From assembly GCF_040438885.1 (NCBI RefSeq), contig NZ_CP159218.1:3534001-3598000 (forward strand): 64,000 nt of DNA, read 5' to 3'. The notes under the pieces were generated by a model. That model was not told the DNA's origin. It saw nothing but the letters and a program-made list of their open reading frames with translations, and made no database searches. The translations under genes were made by a program, and so were the position numbers. This document shows, in pieces, positions 26,764 through 35,956 of the stretch; position 1 is the first letter of the stretch, and every line of letters begins with the position of its first letter. The DNA comes from Nakamurella sp. A5-74. GTDB lineage: Bacteria > Actinomycetota > Actinomycetes > Mycobacteriales > Nakamurellaceae.

Positions 26764-28083
26764 ATGAGCTCCCAGCCAGCAGCGGCCACCAGGCCCTGGA
26801 CCGCTCCGGTCGCCGACGGCAAGGTCAGCGCGACGGTCACCCTGCCGGGATCCAAGTCCGTCACCAATCGGGCGATCATCCTGGCCGCCCAGGCTGCCGG
26901 CGAGTCACGGATCGGCGCTCCGCTCCGCAGCCGGGACACCGACCTGATGGTTGCGGCGCTGCGTCAGCTCGGCACCGAGGTGCGCGAGGACCAGCAGTCC
27001 GACGGCTGGCTCGTCCGACCCGCTCCCCTCCGTGGCCCGGCCGACATCGACTGCGGTCTGGCCGGGACCGTCATGCGATTCCTGCCGCCGCTGGTCGCCA
27101 CCGGTGCCGGCCGCATCCGCTTCGACGGTGATCCGGCTGCCCGGCGACGGCCGATGGGCGAGATCCTGCGGGCACTTCGGGCACTCGGCGCCGACCTCGA
27201 GGGCGACGGACTGCCGTTCGTCCTGCAGGGCACCGGATCGCTCCGCGGTGGGGAGGTGACGATCGATGCCTCCGCGTCGTCGCAGTTCATCTCCGGACTG
27301 CTGCTCTCGGGTGCGTCGTTCGAGCGAGGCCTGACCGTGCACCATGACGGCAGGTCGGTCCCTTCGCTGCCGCACATCGCGATGACGATCGACCTCCTGC
27401 GGCGTCACGGCGTGCCGGTCGACGACAGCGAGCCGAACACCTGGCACGTCGACCCTGGACCGATCGGGCCCTGGACGCAGACCATCGAGCCGGATCTGTC
27501 CAACGCCACCGTGCCGTTGGCGGCGGCGGCCGTCACCGGCGGAACGGTCAGTGTGCTGCACTGGCCGGAGCTCACCACCCAGCCCGGGGACGAGTTCCGG
27601 GACATCGTCCAGCGGATGGGGGCCACCGTGTCGCTCACCGCGGGGGTGCTGCGGGTCACCGGCCCGGATCGACTGCAGGGCATCGACATCGACCTGCACG
27701 GTGCGAGCGAGTTGACACCGACAGTTGCCGCGCTCGCGGCGATGGCCGAAGGTCCGTCGCACCTGCGCGGGATCGGCCACATCCGCGGCCACGAGACGGA
27801 CCGGCTGGCAGCGCTGGAACAGAACCTGCGGGCGGTGGGCGTCGATGCCGGCAGCGATGACGACGCACTGCACATCGTCCCACCGTCCGGATCGCTGCAC
27901 GGGGCGGCCTGGGCCGCCTTCGCCGACCATCGGATCGCGACCGCCGGAGCGATCATCGGCCTGCGGGTGCCGGGAATCGTCGTGGACGAGATCGACTGCA
28001 CCGCAAAGACCTTCCCCGATTTCGGGACCTTCTGGGCCGGACTGCTGGACGGCGACCGTCCCGGAACGGGGTGGTCCTCCTGA
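26764..28083 (+). CDS. aroA: 3-Phosphoshikimate 1-carboxyvinyltransferase (EPSP synthase)
   Basis: Joins phosphoenolpyruvate to shikimate 3-phosphate in aromatic amino acid synthesis. The 439-residue enzyme shows LPGSKSVTNRAIILAA near residue 25, DCGLAGTVMRFLPPL near 97, RRRPMGEILRALRALGA, SASSQFISGLLLSGA near 173, EPDLSNATVPLAAAAVTGG near 243 and FADHRIATAGAIIGLRVPG near 383, all family hallmarks. The ATG chosen gives the expected short N-terminus; the in-frame sequence upstream runs into the divergent HMCES gene. The end overlaps the putative GTG start of rsgA. Confidence 0.96.
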   Translation: MSSQPAAATRPWTAPVADGKVSATVTLPGSKSVTNRAIILAAQAAGESRIGAPLRSRDTDLMVAALRQLGTEVREDQQSDGWLVRPAPLRGPADIDCGLAGTVMRFLPPLVATGAGRIRFDGDPAARRRPMGEILRALRALGADLEGDGLPFVLQGTGSLRGGEVTIDASASSQFISGLLLSGASFERGLTVHHDGRSVPSLPHIAMTIDLLRRHGVPVDDSEPNTWHVDPGPIGPWTQTIEPDLSNATVPLAAAAVTGGTVSVLHWPELTTQPGDEFRDIVQRMGATVSLTAGVLRVTGPDRLQGIDIDLHGASELTPTVAALAAMAEGPSHLRGIGHIRGHETDRLAALEQNLRAVGVDAGSDDDALHIVPPSGSLHGAAWAAFADHRIATAGAIIGLRVPGIVVDEIDCTAKTFPDFGTFWAGLLDGDRPGTGWSS

Positions 28084-29270
28084 GCAAGCTGTCCGACGGT
28101 TGGGACAACGACGACGTCCGGATCCGCCCGTCCAGGAGCTCCCGTCCGCGCACCAAGACCCGACCGACCCACGAGGACGCGGCGGCCGGTTTCGTGGTGA
28201 CCGTCGACCGCGGCCGGTACACCTGCCTGGTGGGCTCGACATCCGCGGCACGGATCGTGATGGCCATGCGCGCCAAGGAGTTGGGCCGACGCGCTGTCGC
28301 GGTCGGCGACCGGGTCGCGATCGTCGGCGACATCACCGGCGCCACCGACACATTGGCCAGGATCGTGCGGATCGAGAAGCGCACCTCCGTGCTGCGTCGG
28401 TCGGCCGACGACGACACCGAGACCGTCGAGAAGGTACTGGTGGCCAACGCCGACCAGCTGGTGATCGTGGTGGCAGCGGCAGATCCGTTGCCCCGCACCG
28501 GATTCATCGACCGCTGCCTGGTGGCCGCGTACACCGGCGACCTGCAGCCGGTGCTGGTGGTCACCAAGACCGACCTGGCCGATCCACAGGCCCTGCTGGA
28601 TCTCTACGCAGATCTCGAGCTGCCGGTACTGGTGTCCAAACGCAAGGACTCCGCCGACGCCTCGCAGGGGGCGATCCTCAACGACCGGTTGGTCGAGGAG
28701 GTCCGGGAGCTGTTGAACGAGAAGGAGTCCGTCCTCGTCGGACACTCAGGCGTGGGGAAGTCGACGCTGGTGAACGCGTTGGTGCCGCACGCCTACCGGG
28801 CGATCGGTGTGGTCAGCGGGGTCGGCAAGGGGCGGCACACGTCCACCTCCGCGATCGCCCTCGCGCTGCCCGACGGCGGCTGGGTGATCGACACACCGGG
28901 GGTGCGCTCGTTCGGTCTGGCCCACGTCACCCCGGACGACCTGCTCAGGACGTTCGACGACCTCAACGAGGCTTCGGTCGACTGCCCGCCGAACTGTGAT
29001 CACCAGGGCCTGCCGTGTGCGCTCGACGCTGCGGTCCAGGCCGGTGCCGCAGACCGCCGCCGGCTGGCATCCTTCCGGCGGCTGCTCTCCTCGCGTAGCG
29101 GTGCGGCTTCGGACGAGTCCGCGCCGGACCAGGGTGCTGCGCCGGACCAAGGTGCTGCGCCGGACCAGGGTGCTGCGCCGGACCAAGGTGCTGCGCCGGA
29201 CCAGGGTGCTGCGCCGGAGCAGGGTGCTGCGCCGGAGCACCCCACCGACCCCGGCACGTCGGCGGGCTGA
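28071..29270 (+). CDS. rsgA: Ribosome small-subunit-dependent GTPase
   Basis: A circularly permuted GTPase that checks and releases factors during 30S maturation. After an OB-fold (about 45-115) come G4 (VVTKTDL), then G1 (VGHSGVGKSTLVNALV), G3 (VIDTPGVRSFGL), and a zinc region with DCPPNCDHQGLPC. The start is taken as a GTG overlapping the aroA end by 13 bases; no better start is seen before the conserved region. The last ~50 residues are an unusual tail of APDQGA hexapeptide repeats, absent from the family as I know it and encoded by an 18-bp tandem repeat. The aroA-rsgA order is conserved in mycobacteria. Confidence 0.93.
   Translation: MVLLSKLSDGWDNDDVRIRPSRSSRPRTKTRPTHEDAAAGFVVTVDRGRYTCLVGSTSAARIVMAMRAKELGRRAVAVGDRVAIVGDITGATDTLARIVRIEKRTSVLRRSADDDTETVEKVLVANADQLVIVVAAADPLPRTGFIDRCLVAAYTGDLQPVLVVTKTDLADPQALLDLYADLELPVLVSKRKDSADASQGAILNDRLVEEVRELLNEKESVLVGHSGVGKSTLVNALVPHAYRAIGVVSGVGKGRHTSTSAIALALPDGGWVIDTPGVRSFGLAHVTPDDLLRTFDDLNEASVDCPPNCDHQGLPCALDAAVQAGAADRRRLASFRRLLSSRSGAASDESAPDQGAAPDQGAAPDQGAAPDQGAAPDQGAAPEQGAAPEHPTDPGTSAG
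29121..29240 (+). repeat. 18-bp tandem repeat encoding the RsgA C-terminal tail
   Basis: Six full units of GCGCCGGACCAGGGTGCT and a partial seventh lie in frame. CAG and CAA alternate in units 1-4, which implies a 36-bp higher-order unit that was duplicated again; units 6 and 7 change GAC to GAG. Copy number may vary between strains without breaking the frame. Confidence 0.9.
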
Positions 29271-29393
29271 TCCGCAGCACGGACGTCCGACAGCCCCCGC
29301 CCGATCGGACCCGGCTGTCCACAGCCTGTGAGTAGTCCACACCCGGGCAGTCAGACCACCCGGCGGCCGACGCCGGCGTCCCACGATGGGTGC

Positions 29394-32300
29394 ATGTCCA
29401 GCCCTGGGTCCGACCGCGGTGCGATCTGCACGCCGGCGCCGCCACCCCTCGAGATCCCACTGACCGTCATCGGTCCGCAGGGACCTGTGGTGGCCGTGGT
29501 GCGGGCGCCGGCAGCGGTCCCCTGGCGCGCGGTGGCCGATCAGGTCGCGGTGACCGCGGGGCTGCCCGCCGGGACCGTGCTGCACCGGGGCCCGGCCGAG
29601 CTGCTGGGCGACGAACTCGTCGGGCACCCTCCGCTGATGGCCGGGGCGGTGCTGGCGACGGTGCCCGCGCTACCGGCGACCGCCGGTGACGGGCTGGTGC
29701 TCGACTGCATCACCGGTCCCGACGCCGGCGGCAGCATCGAGCTGATCGCCGGTCGTCCCGTCGTCGTCGGCAGATCGGCCGGGTGCGACCTGGTGATCGA
29801 TGATCCGGGAGTCTCACAACGCCACCTGCGGGTCACCAGCACCGCATCCGGGGTGCTCCGGATACGCGACCTCGGTTCCACGAACGGCACCGTCCGACTC
29901 GACGCAACGGAGCCGACGACCCTGCTGATGGGTACCGATGAGTCACTCGCGATCGGCGAACCACTGCAGCTCGGCGGCAGCGTCATCCGGGTGGAGCTCG
30001 CCGGCACACCCTCGTTGCTGCGCGAACCGGACGCACGTGGCCGGTGGCAGCTGACCCTCGCCGCGCGGGTCCCCTCGACCCGGATCGACCCGAGTGCTCC
30101 GCGGCACCCTGGCTCACGGCCACTGCGCACGTCGAGGGTGACGCCTTGGCTCGCCACCGTGGTGGGGGCGCTGGCCGGGGTCGTCATCAGCGCAGTGACC
30201 GGGATGTGGATGTTCCTGCTGATGGCGCTGTTCGGCCCGCTCACGATGGCCGCCACCGCTCTCGGGGACCGGGCCGGCGATCGACGCTCACACAGTCAGG
30301 CGGTGCGCAGCTGGCGTGCCGACGAGCTGGAGTACCGCCGCCGGTGTCGCGCGGTGGTGCGCGCCGACCTGCGAACTGCGTGGCGGGAATTCGCCGACCC
30401 TGCACATCGACTGCGGTGGGCGCTCACGGGCGCGCAGGACCTGTGGCGGGACGATCCGGAAAACGGTCATGCTCTGACGATGGGCGTCGGCATCCGCCCG
30501 ACCCGCGTGGGTGCGCCGGAGCCGGGCCTGGCTCCGGTCGGTTCGGGCAGCGAAGCGCTGTCGCTGCGGACCGGTCCAGTCCCGGTGGAGACCATCCTGC
30601 CGACGCGCGGGGTGGTCGGGCTCTGCGGCGGTGAGCGCGGGAGTCTTCGCTGGCTGCTCGCGCAACTGCTGACCTCCGTTCCCCCGCACCGGCTGCAGCT
30701 GCAAGTGCATTCGAGCCGTGAAGATCTGTGGTGTCTGGACGGCATCCCTCAACTGCGTTCGGACACCGGGTCGGTCGGCAGGGTCCACCGGCAGCCGCTG
30801 CCGTCCGATACCCCCCGGAACAGCAACAACGTTTCCTCACCGACTCGCACGGTGCTGATCGACGACCACGAACGCTGGCACCGCGATCCGGTCGTGGCGC
30901 AGATCCTGGCGCGGCCGGAGGGTCTGGTCCTGGTGACCGCCGGATCCCGGTCACGCCTGCCCCGCGCCTGCTCTGCGGTCATCGATCTGGACGAGCTCAC
31001 GGGGACAGCGATCGGTCTGTCCCGTGCTCGGTTCCGGGAACTGGCCGAGGCGCTCACGCCGCTCACCGTGCGCGGCACCGGGGACGACGGCCCACCAGGC
31101 CCGTTCCGGGTCCCCTCGGACCACGACCTGGATCGCGCCTGGGCCGTGGACGCTGCGCCGGTCGTCGCACTCGGCAGCGCGGCGGGCAGCGGGTCGGCGG
31201 GCAGCGGGTCGGCAGGAAGCATCACCGTCGAGCTCGACCTCGTCGCGGACGGCCCGCACCTGCTGATCGCCGGAACCACTGGTTCCGGCAAGTCCGAGTT
31301 GCTGCAGACCCTGGTGGGCGGGCTGATCGCCGCGGCCCCGCCGGAGCGGATGTCGCTGCTGCTCATCGACTACAAGGGCGGTTCCACCTTCGCCCCCCTG
31401 GTACGGGCACCGCACGTCGCCGGCCTGGTCACCGACCTCGATCCTGCCCTGGGCGAGCGGGTGCTGCGCAGTCTGCGTGCGGAGCTCAGACGACGGGAGC
31501 AGCACGCCGTCGACCACGAACCCGACGATCCGGCCGGACGCACCGCGACGATCGGCAACCGGCACCTGCAACACGCGCCGCCACGGCTGGTGATCGTCGT
31601 CGACGAGTTCGCCACCCTCGCCGCCGAGCTGCCGGAGTTCGTCCCCGGTCTGCTCGACGTGGCCCAGCGAGGACGATCGCTGGGCATGCACCTCGTCCTG
31701 GCAACCCAGCGGCCGGCCGGTGTCGTGACGCCCGCCATCCGGGCGAACATCGGCACCAGGATCTGTCTGCGGGTCACCGACCCGGCCGAATCGGTGGATC
31801 TGATCGGCCGGCCGGACGCGGCCACGATCCGTGCGGAGAGCCCGGGGCAGGGATTCCTGCAGCGTGCCGGTCGGGCGCCGGAGCGTCTGCACGTCGCCCG
31901 GATGAGCAGCCCTGGCTCGCAGGTCGCGACCGTCGGCCGGATCGGCGACCCGGTCCCGGTGGCGAGCGCGCCGAGCGCGCTGTCCCTGCTGATCGATGCC
32001 GCCGTCCGGGTCGCCGCCCGGCGCGGGGTCCCGCTGCCGGCACCGCCGTGGCGACCCCCACCGGGCGCTGTCGTGGAGCACGACGATCCGGGCGTCCTCG
32101 GACTGCTCGACCGCCCGGACGAGCAACGGGTCGAGCCGTGGCCGCTGCCCGCCGGGTCGCTGCTGATCTCCGGGCCGGCCCGCAGCGGACGGAGTCGGGC
32201 GCTGCTGCGGTGGTCGGCCGCCGTCCGCGCATCGGGAGGCCGGCTGGTGGTGATCGACGCCTCCGGGGATCTCGGGCAGCTCGTCGGATCGGACGGCGTG

Positions 32301-33461
32301 AGCAGCCATCTCGGCCTCGACCAGCCTGACCTGGTGCTGCGGCTGTTCGTACGGCTCTCCGCCGAGGCGGCCCGGCGCCGCCATCAACCGCATCGGATCC
32401 CCCCGGGAGTGATCGGCCTCGTGATCGACGGCTACGAGGCGATGGCTGCCGCGCTCGACACGCTGGACCCGACCCTCTGGTCACAGCAGCTCACCGACCT
32501 CATCGCACGCGGGCCGTCCTGTGGGATCCGGTGCGCGATCAGCGGTGACGCGGCCACCGACCGCGGACGGCTGGCGGCAGCGTTCGGCCACCACGTGCAG
32601 CTGGGACTTCCGGATGCAGCGTCCACACCACGACCGGACACTGCACCGGGCAGGGCCTGGGTGGCCGAGATCCCGGGAGCGCAACTGCAGTGGGCACTGC
32701 CGGGACGCTGGCCCAGCCATCCGGGCAGCGGGGCCGCAGACACTGCAGGCAGTGCAGATGCGGCTGCGCCGATCGTGGTCCGGAGGTTGCCGGAGGTCGT
32801 CGGGCTCGCGAACCTCGCACAGCCGGCGGTCGGCTCGATCACCCTCGGTCTCGGCGGCGACGAGGGTGTCCCGGTGCACTGGGACCCCGCCGGTTCCGCC
32901 GGATTGGTGGTGGCAGGGACGGCCGGCGCGGGAACCAGCGCCGCGCTGCGCACGATCGTCCGCGGCGGATCGATGACGGGAATCCCCACCTTGTGGATCG
33001 GCAGGAATGCTCCCCAGGAGCCGCGCAACATCGACGATCGGGTGCGCGTCCTCGCCGACCCGTCGGCGGCCGAGCTCGCCAGCATTCTGGCCCGCCACGA
33101 GGGGCACCTGCTGCTCGTCGCCGATGATGCGCACCGGTTCGAGCAGGACCAGCTCGGCGACGTGCTCGTTCGATTCCTGGAACACGCCGAGCCCGGTCAG
33201 TCGATGGTCCTGGGTACCCGGCTGGAGCGCCTCGGAGCCTTCCGCGGTGCAGTGGCCGAGCTGACCAGGAGCGGCACCGGTCTGTTGCTCGGCGCCGACA
33301 GCGCCGACGGCGCACCGCTCGGCGTCAGGCTCCCCCGACGGCCGGCCGGTCCACGGAACGTCGGCCGCGGGCACTTCGTCAACGGCGGACGCTGCTGCGC
33401 GATCCAGGTGGCCGTGTCCGACCTCTCGGACGTGTGCTCGAGGAGATCCACACCTCCCTGA
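29394..33461 (+). CDS. FHA-domain FtsK/SpoIIIE-type ATPase resembling EssC/EccC of type VII secretion
   Basis: A 1355-residue membrane ATPase. An N-terminal ubiquitin-like stretch (20-95) is followed by an FHA domain (105-200: VVGRSAGCDLVIDDPGVSQR, LRIRDLGSTNGTV), two transmembrane helices (250-290), a coupling region, and three FtsK/SpoIIIE modules. Module 1 has an intact Walker A GTTGSGKSE (from 627) and LVIVVDEFATLAAEL (near 730). Modules 2 (GPARSGRS, near 926) and 3 (GTAGAGTS, near 1175) have lost the Walker Lys, as is common in EccC/EssC. The FHA-TM-ATPase layout is that of firmicute EssC, not mycobacterial EccC. No WXG100, EccB, EccD or EccE gene is nearby. The ATG is preferred to a GTG 22 codons earlier. 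Confidence 0.88.
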   Translation: MSSPGSDRGAICTPAPPPLEIPLTVIGPQGPVVAVVRAPAAVPWRAVADQVAVTAGLPAGTVLHRGPAELLGDELVGHPPLMAGAVLATVPALPATAGDGLVLDCITGPDAGGSIELIAGRPVVVGRSAGCDLVIDDPGVSQRHLRVTSTASGVLRIRDLGSTNGTVRLDATEPTTLLMGTDESLAIGEPLQLGGSVIRVELAGTPSLLREPDARGRWQLTLAARVPSTRIDPSAPRHPGSRPLRTSRVTPWLATVVGALAGVVISAVTGMWMFLLMALFGPLTMAATALGDRAGDRRSHSQAVRSWRADELEYRRRCRAVVRADLRTAWREFADPAHRLRWALTGAQDLWRDDPENGHALTMGVGIRPTRVGAPEPGLAPVGSGSEALSLRTGPVPVETILPTRGVVGLCGGERGSLRWLLAQLLTSVPPHRLQLQVHSSREDLWCLDGIPQLRSDTGSVGRVHRQPLPSDTPRNSNNVSSPTRTVLIDDHERWHRDPVVAQILARPEGLVLVTAGSRSRLPRACSAVIDLDELTGTAIGLSRARFRELAEALTPLTVRGTGDDGPPGPFRVPSDHDLDRAWAVDAAPVVALGSAAGSGSAGSGSAGSITVELDLVADGPHLLIAGTTGSGKSELLQTLVGGLIAAAPPERMSLLLIDYKGGSTFAPLVRAPHVAGLVTDLDPALGERVLRSLRAELRRREQHAVDHEPDDPAGRTATIGNRHLQHAPPRLVIVVDEFATLAAELPEFVPGLLDVAQRGRSLGMHLVLATQRPAGVVTPAIRANIGTRICLRVTDPAESVDLIGRPDAATIRAESPGQGFLQRAGRAPERLHVARMSSPGSQVATVGRIGDPVPVASAPSALSLLIDAAVRVAARRGVPLPAPPWRPPPGAVVEHDDPGVLGLLDRPDEQRVEPWPLPAGSLLISGPARSGRSRALLRWSAAVRASGGRLVVIDASGDLGQLVGSDGVSSHLGLDQPDLVLRLFVRLSAEAARRRHQPHRIPPGVIGLVIDGYEAMAAALDTLDPTLWSQQLTDLIARGPSCGIRCAISGDAATDRGRLAAAFGHHVQLGLPDAASTPRPDTAPGRAWVAEIPGAQLQWALPGRWPSHPGSGAADTAGSADAAAPIVVRRLPEVVGLANLAQPAVGSITLGLGGDEGVPVHWDPAGSAGLVVAGTAGAGTSAALRTIVRGGSMTGIPTLWIGRNAPQEPRNIDDRVRVLADPSAAELASILARHEGHLLLVADDAHRFEQDQLGDVLVRFLEHAEPGQSMVLGTRLERLGAFRGAVAELTRSGTGLLLGADSADGAPLGVRLPRRPAGPRNVGRGHFVNGGRCCAIQVAVSDLSDVCSRRSTPP

Positions 33462-33474
33462 TCAGGTGTGCGCG

Positions 33475-35070
33475 TCAGGACAGCTGCACGCCGGCGATCT
33501 GGGCGACTCCACCGGCGCCGTCGAACGCGAGCTGCCGGAACGCGACCTTCTCGATGAAGAACCTGTCGTGACTGACCAGCACGACGGCGCCCGGGAAGGC
33601 CGTGAGCGCGCGCTCGAGCACCTGCGCGCTGGGCAGGTCGAGATGGTTGGTCGGCTCGTCCAGCACGATCACCCCGGCTCCCGACAGCAAGCACTGGGCC
33701 AGTGCGACACGCGCGCGCTGACCCCCGGAGAGCGTGCCGATCTTCTGCTTCTGGTCCAGTTCGGAGAACTGCAGCAGGGTCAGGAAGCGATGGACGTCCT
33801 TGCGGGTGGCGGTCAGCGCAAGGCTGTCAGGCATGCCGTTGACGGCGTGGGTGACGGTGTCGTCGTCGTCGAGGTCCGCCAGCATCCGGTTGTAGTGGAC
33901 GAACGGCTGCCCCCGCGTCTTCCACTTCACCCGACCGGCATCAGCCTCCCGCGCACCAGTGAGGACATCCAGAAGTGTGCTCTTGCCGCAGCCGTTCGGG
34001 CCGGTGATGGCGATCCGGTCACCCCGTCCGAACTCGAACGAGACGTCCTCGAAGAGCACCCGTCCGTCCTGTGCCTTGGTCAGCCCGGTCACCTCGCACA
34101 GGCTGTCGTTCACATGCAGACCACCGTAGATCGCCGTGACCACGGCGTCGATCGAGCCCTTGGTCCGGCTCTTCTTGATGTTCGCCAGCCGCCGTTTCAG
34201 CACCCCCGACGGATTCTTCATCGCCTCCCGCCGATCGGCGATCGCCTCCTGCTCGTAGACGAGCAACTGCTGCTCGTTGCTGAACTCACGCTCGAGACTC
34301 TTGAGCCGGAACTGCTTCTGCTGCACGTAGTCGGCGTAGCTCCCCTCGTAGACCTGCAGGCGGTTGTTCTCGATCTCGACGATGCTGCTCGCCACCTGCT
34401 CGAGGAAGTGCCGATCATGCGAGACCACGAGCAGCCCGCCGCGGAACGTGCGCAGCCACCGCTCCAACCAGGCGATGCCGGCGACGTCCAGGAAGTTGGT
34501 CGGCTCGTCGAGCAGCAGCACGTCCGGCGCTTCCAGCAGGATCTTCGCCAACGCCGCGCGGTTGCGCCAGCCGCCGGACAGCTTGCCGACGGGCAGGTCC
34601 CGGTGGTCGGCATCGAACCCCAACTTCGACAGCACGGTGTCGATCTGCTGGTGGTAGGTCCACCCGCCGCCGCTCTCCATCGCCTCCAGCAGCTCGGCCT
34701 GTCGGTCCACGAGCCGATACATCTGCGCTTCGTCGATGTCTCCGCCGAGCTTCGCCTCGACCTCTCCCAACTCTGCCTCGATCGCACGCACTGCGGCGAA
34801 CAAATTCTCCAGCTCGGTCTGGATGCTGGTGTCTCCGTCGAGCTCGGAGAACTGCGAGAAGTAGCCGATCCGGGCCCCTTCGGTGACGTCGAGGGTCCCC
34901 GTATCGGGTGCCACGCGGCCCAGCAGCACCTGCAGCAGGGTGGTCTTGCCGGTACCGTTCCGACCGATCAGCCCGACCCGATCGCCGTCGCTCAGGCGGA
35001 AGAAGACCTCCCTCAGCACGGTGCGCTGCTCGTAACCGACGGACACGTCGTTCAACCGGATCCAGCTCAT
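33475..35070 (-). CDS. ABC-F family ribosome-associated ATPase
   Basis: A 531-residue soluble protein with two ABC domains and no membrane part. Walker A motifs are GRNGTGKTTLLQV (near 37) and GPNGCGKSTLLDV (near 346); signatures are LSGGWRNRAALAKILL and LSGGQRARVALAQCLL, with Walker B LLLDEPTNFLD and IVLDEPTNHLD. A charged linker (LKSLEREFSNEQQ..., LKRRLANIKKSRTKGS) joins them, which in this family reaches into the ribosomal E site. Roles range from translation-state control to resistance against ribosome-targeting antibiotics; the sequence does not settle which. Its stop is 13 bp from the stop of the convergent FHA-FtsK gene and it diverges from yceI. Confidence 0.93.
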   Translation of the reverse strand: MSWIRLNDVSVGYEQRTVLREVFFRLSDGDRVGLIGRNGTGKTTLLQVLLGRVAPDTGTLDVTEGARIGYFSQFSELDGDTSIQTELENLFAAVRAIEAELGEVEAKLGGDIDEAQMYRLVDRQAELLEAMESGGGWTYHQQIDTVLSKLGFDADHRDLPVGKLSGGWRNRAALAKILLEAPDVLLLDEPTNFLDVAGIAWLERWLRTFRGGLLVVSHDRHFLEQVASSIVEIENNRLQVYEGSYADYVQQKQFRLKSLEREFSNEQQLLVYEQEAIADRREAMKNPSGVLKRRLANIKKSRTKGSIDAVVTAIYGGLHVNDSLCEVTGLTKAQDGRVLFEDVSFEFGRGDRIAITGPNGCGKSTLLDVLTGAREADAGRVKWKTRGQPFVHYNRMLADLDDDDTVTHAVNGMPDSLALTATRKDVHRFLTLLQFSELDQKQKIGTLSGGQRARVALAQCLLSGAGVIVLDEPTNHLDLPSAQVLERALTAFPGAVVLVSHDRFFIEKVAFRQLAFDGAGGVAQIAGVQLS

Positions 35071-35130
35071 CCCGGCAGCCTGCCAGACGCCCCGAGGTGA
35101 CCCATCTCACGCCGGTTCGACGGTTGACGA

Positions 35131-35155
35131 GGAATGCGCGAGGATCGAATTCGTT
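35131..35155 (+). promoter_or_regulatory. Possible SigH-type promoter of yceI
   Basis: GGAAT-17 nt-GTT lies 64 bp before the yceI ATG. In the looser GGAA-N18-GTT form it matches the SigH/SigR class that also fits upstream of sigH. One nt shorter than the Streptomyces optimum, so the call is tentative. Confidence 0.45.
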
Positions 35156-35218
35156 GAACACTCATGAAACGGCATGGCGGGTCCGCCGGCCGCTCCACCT
35201 TCCGAAAGGGACATCGAC

Positions 35219-35779
35219 ATGACCACCAGCACCACCGCCATCGCCGCCGGCACCTGGACCGGCGACACCGTCCACTCCGACGTGTCGTTCAAGGTCCGCC
35301 ACATGGCAGTCGGCAAGGCCCGCGGCAACTTCGAGCTGCTGTCGTCCACCCTGACGGTCGGCGCCGACGGCATCGAGGGCGCTTCGGTGACCGCCGTCAT
35401 CGATGCCGCCTCGATCGAGACCAAGAACGAGCAGCGCAACGGCCACGTCAAGTCCGAGGACTTCCTGCACGTCGAGAAGCACCCGACCATGGAGTTCACC
35501 TCCACCGGTGTCAAGAACTTCGACGGCGAGGAGTTCACCCTCGCGGGCAACCTGACCCTGCACGGCGTCACCCAGCCGGTCGACCTGGCGGTCGAGTTCC
35601 TCGGCGCCACGACCGATGCCTACGGCGCGGAGCGAGCCGGCTTCTCCGCCACCACCTCGATCAGCCGCAAGGTCTTCGGGATCGACATCGAGATGGGCTT
35701 CGGCGCGGGCAACGCTGTCGTCGCCGACAAGATCGAGATCGCCCTCGAGCTGGAGTACACCCTCAACGCTGCTGAGTGA
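35219..35779 (+). CDS. yceI: YceI-family lipid-binding protein
   Basis: A 186-residue YceI beta-barrel protein that binds a long polyisoprenoid or fatty chain. Recognisable are GTWTGDTVHSDVSFKVRHMAVGKARGNF near the N-terminus, the IETKNEQRNGHVKSEDFLHVEKHPTMEFTS region, LAGNLTLHGVTQPVDLAVEF and RAGFSATTSISRKVFGI. There is no signal peptide, so it is cytosolic here. The ATG follows a GAAAGGG ribosome binding site. A SigH-like promoter upstream suggests thiol-stress control. It stands alone, with a strong hairpin after it. Confidence 0.93.
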   Translation: MTTSTTAIAAGTWTGDTVHSDVSFKVRHMAVGKARGNFELLSSTLTVGADGIEGASVTAVIDAASIETKNEQRNGHVKSEDFLHVEKHPTMEFTSTGVKNFDGEEFTLAGNLTLHGVTQPVDLAVEFLGATTDAYGAERAGFSATTSISRKVFGIDIEMGFGAGNAVVADKIEIALELEYTLNAAE

Positions 35780-35878
35780 GCGACCGCAGCGTGTCCCGCC
35801 GTTGAGAGACTCGCCGGTGAAGCCACCACGCCGAACGACACGCAACTGAGCGACTGATGCACCGGGCCAAGACCCATT

Positions 35879-35919
35879 CGAGCCCAGTTCGCCGGATCAT
35901 CTCCGGCGGACTGGGCTCG
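35879..35919. terminator. Bidirectional terminator hairpin between yceI and the DUF6912-like gene
   Basis: An 18-bp stem with one T-G wobble (CGAGCCCAGT...ACTGGGCTCG) and a 5-nt loop lies in the 177-bp gap between two convergent genes, 100 bp after yceI and 38 bp from the other stop. Confidence 0.85.
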
Positions 35920-35956
35920 GTGCGTTCCCGGGCCCGTTCCGGGACCCCGGACCTGC

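Noticed and set aside
29121-29240. Regular repeats that could suggest a CRISPR-like array
   Set aside because: The units are contiguous, lack spacers and are in frame within rsgA.
29394-33461. A type VII secretion locus
   Set aside because: Only the ATPase is present; no WXG100, EccB, EccD, EccE or mycosin gene lies within the window.
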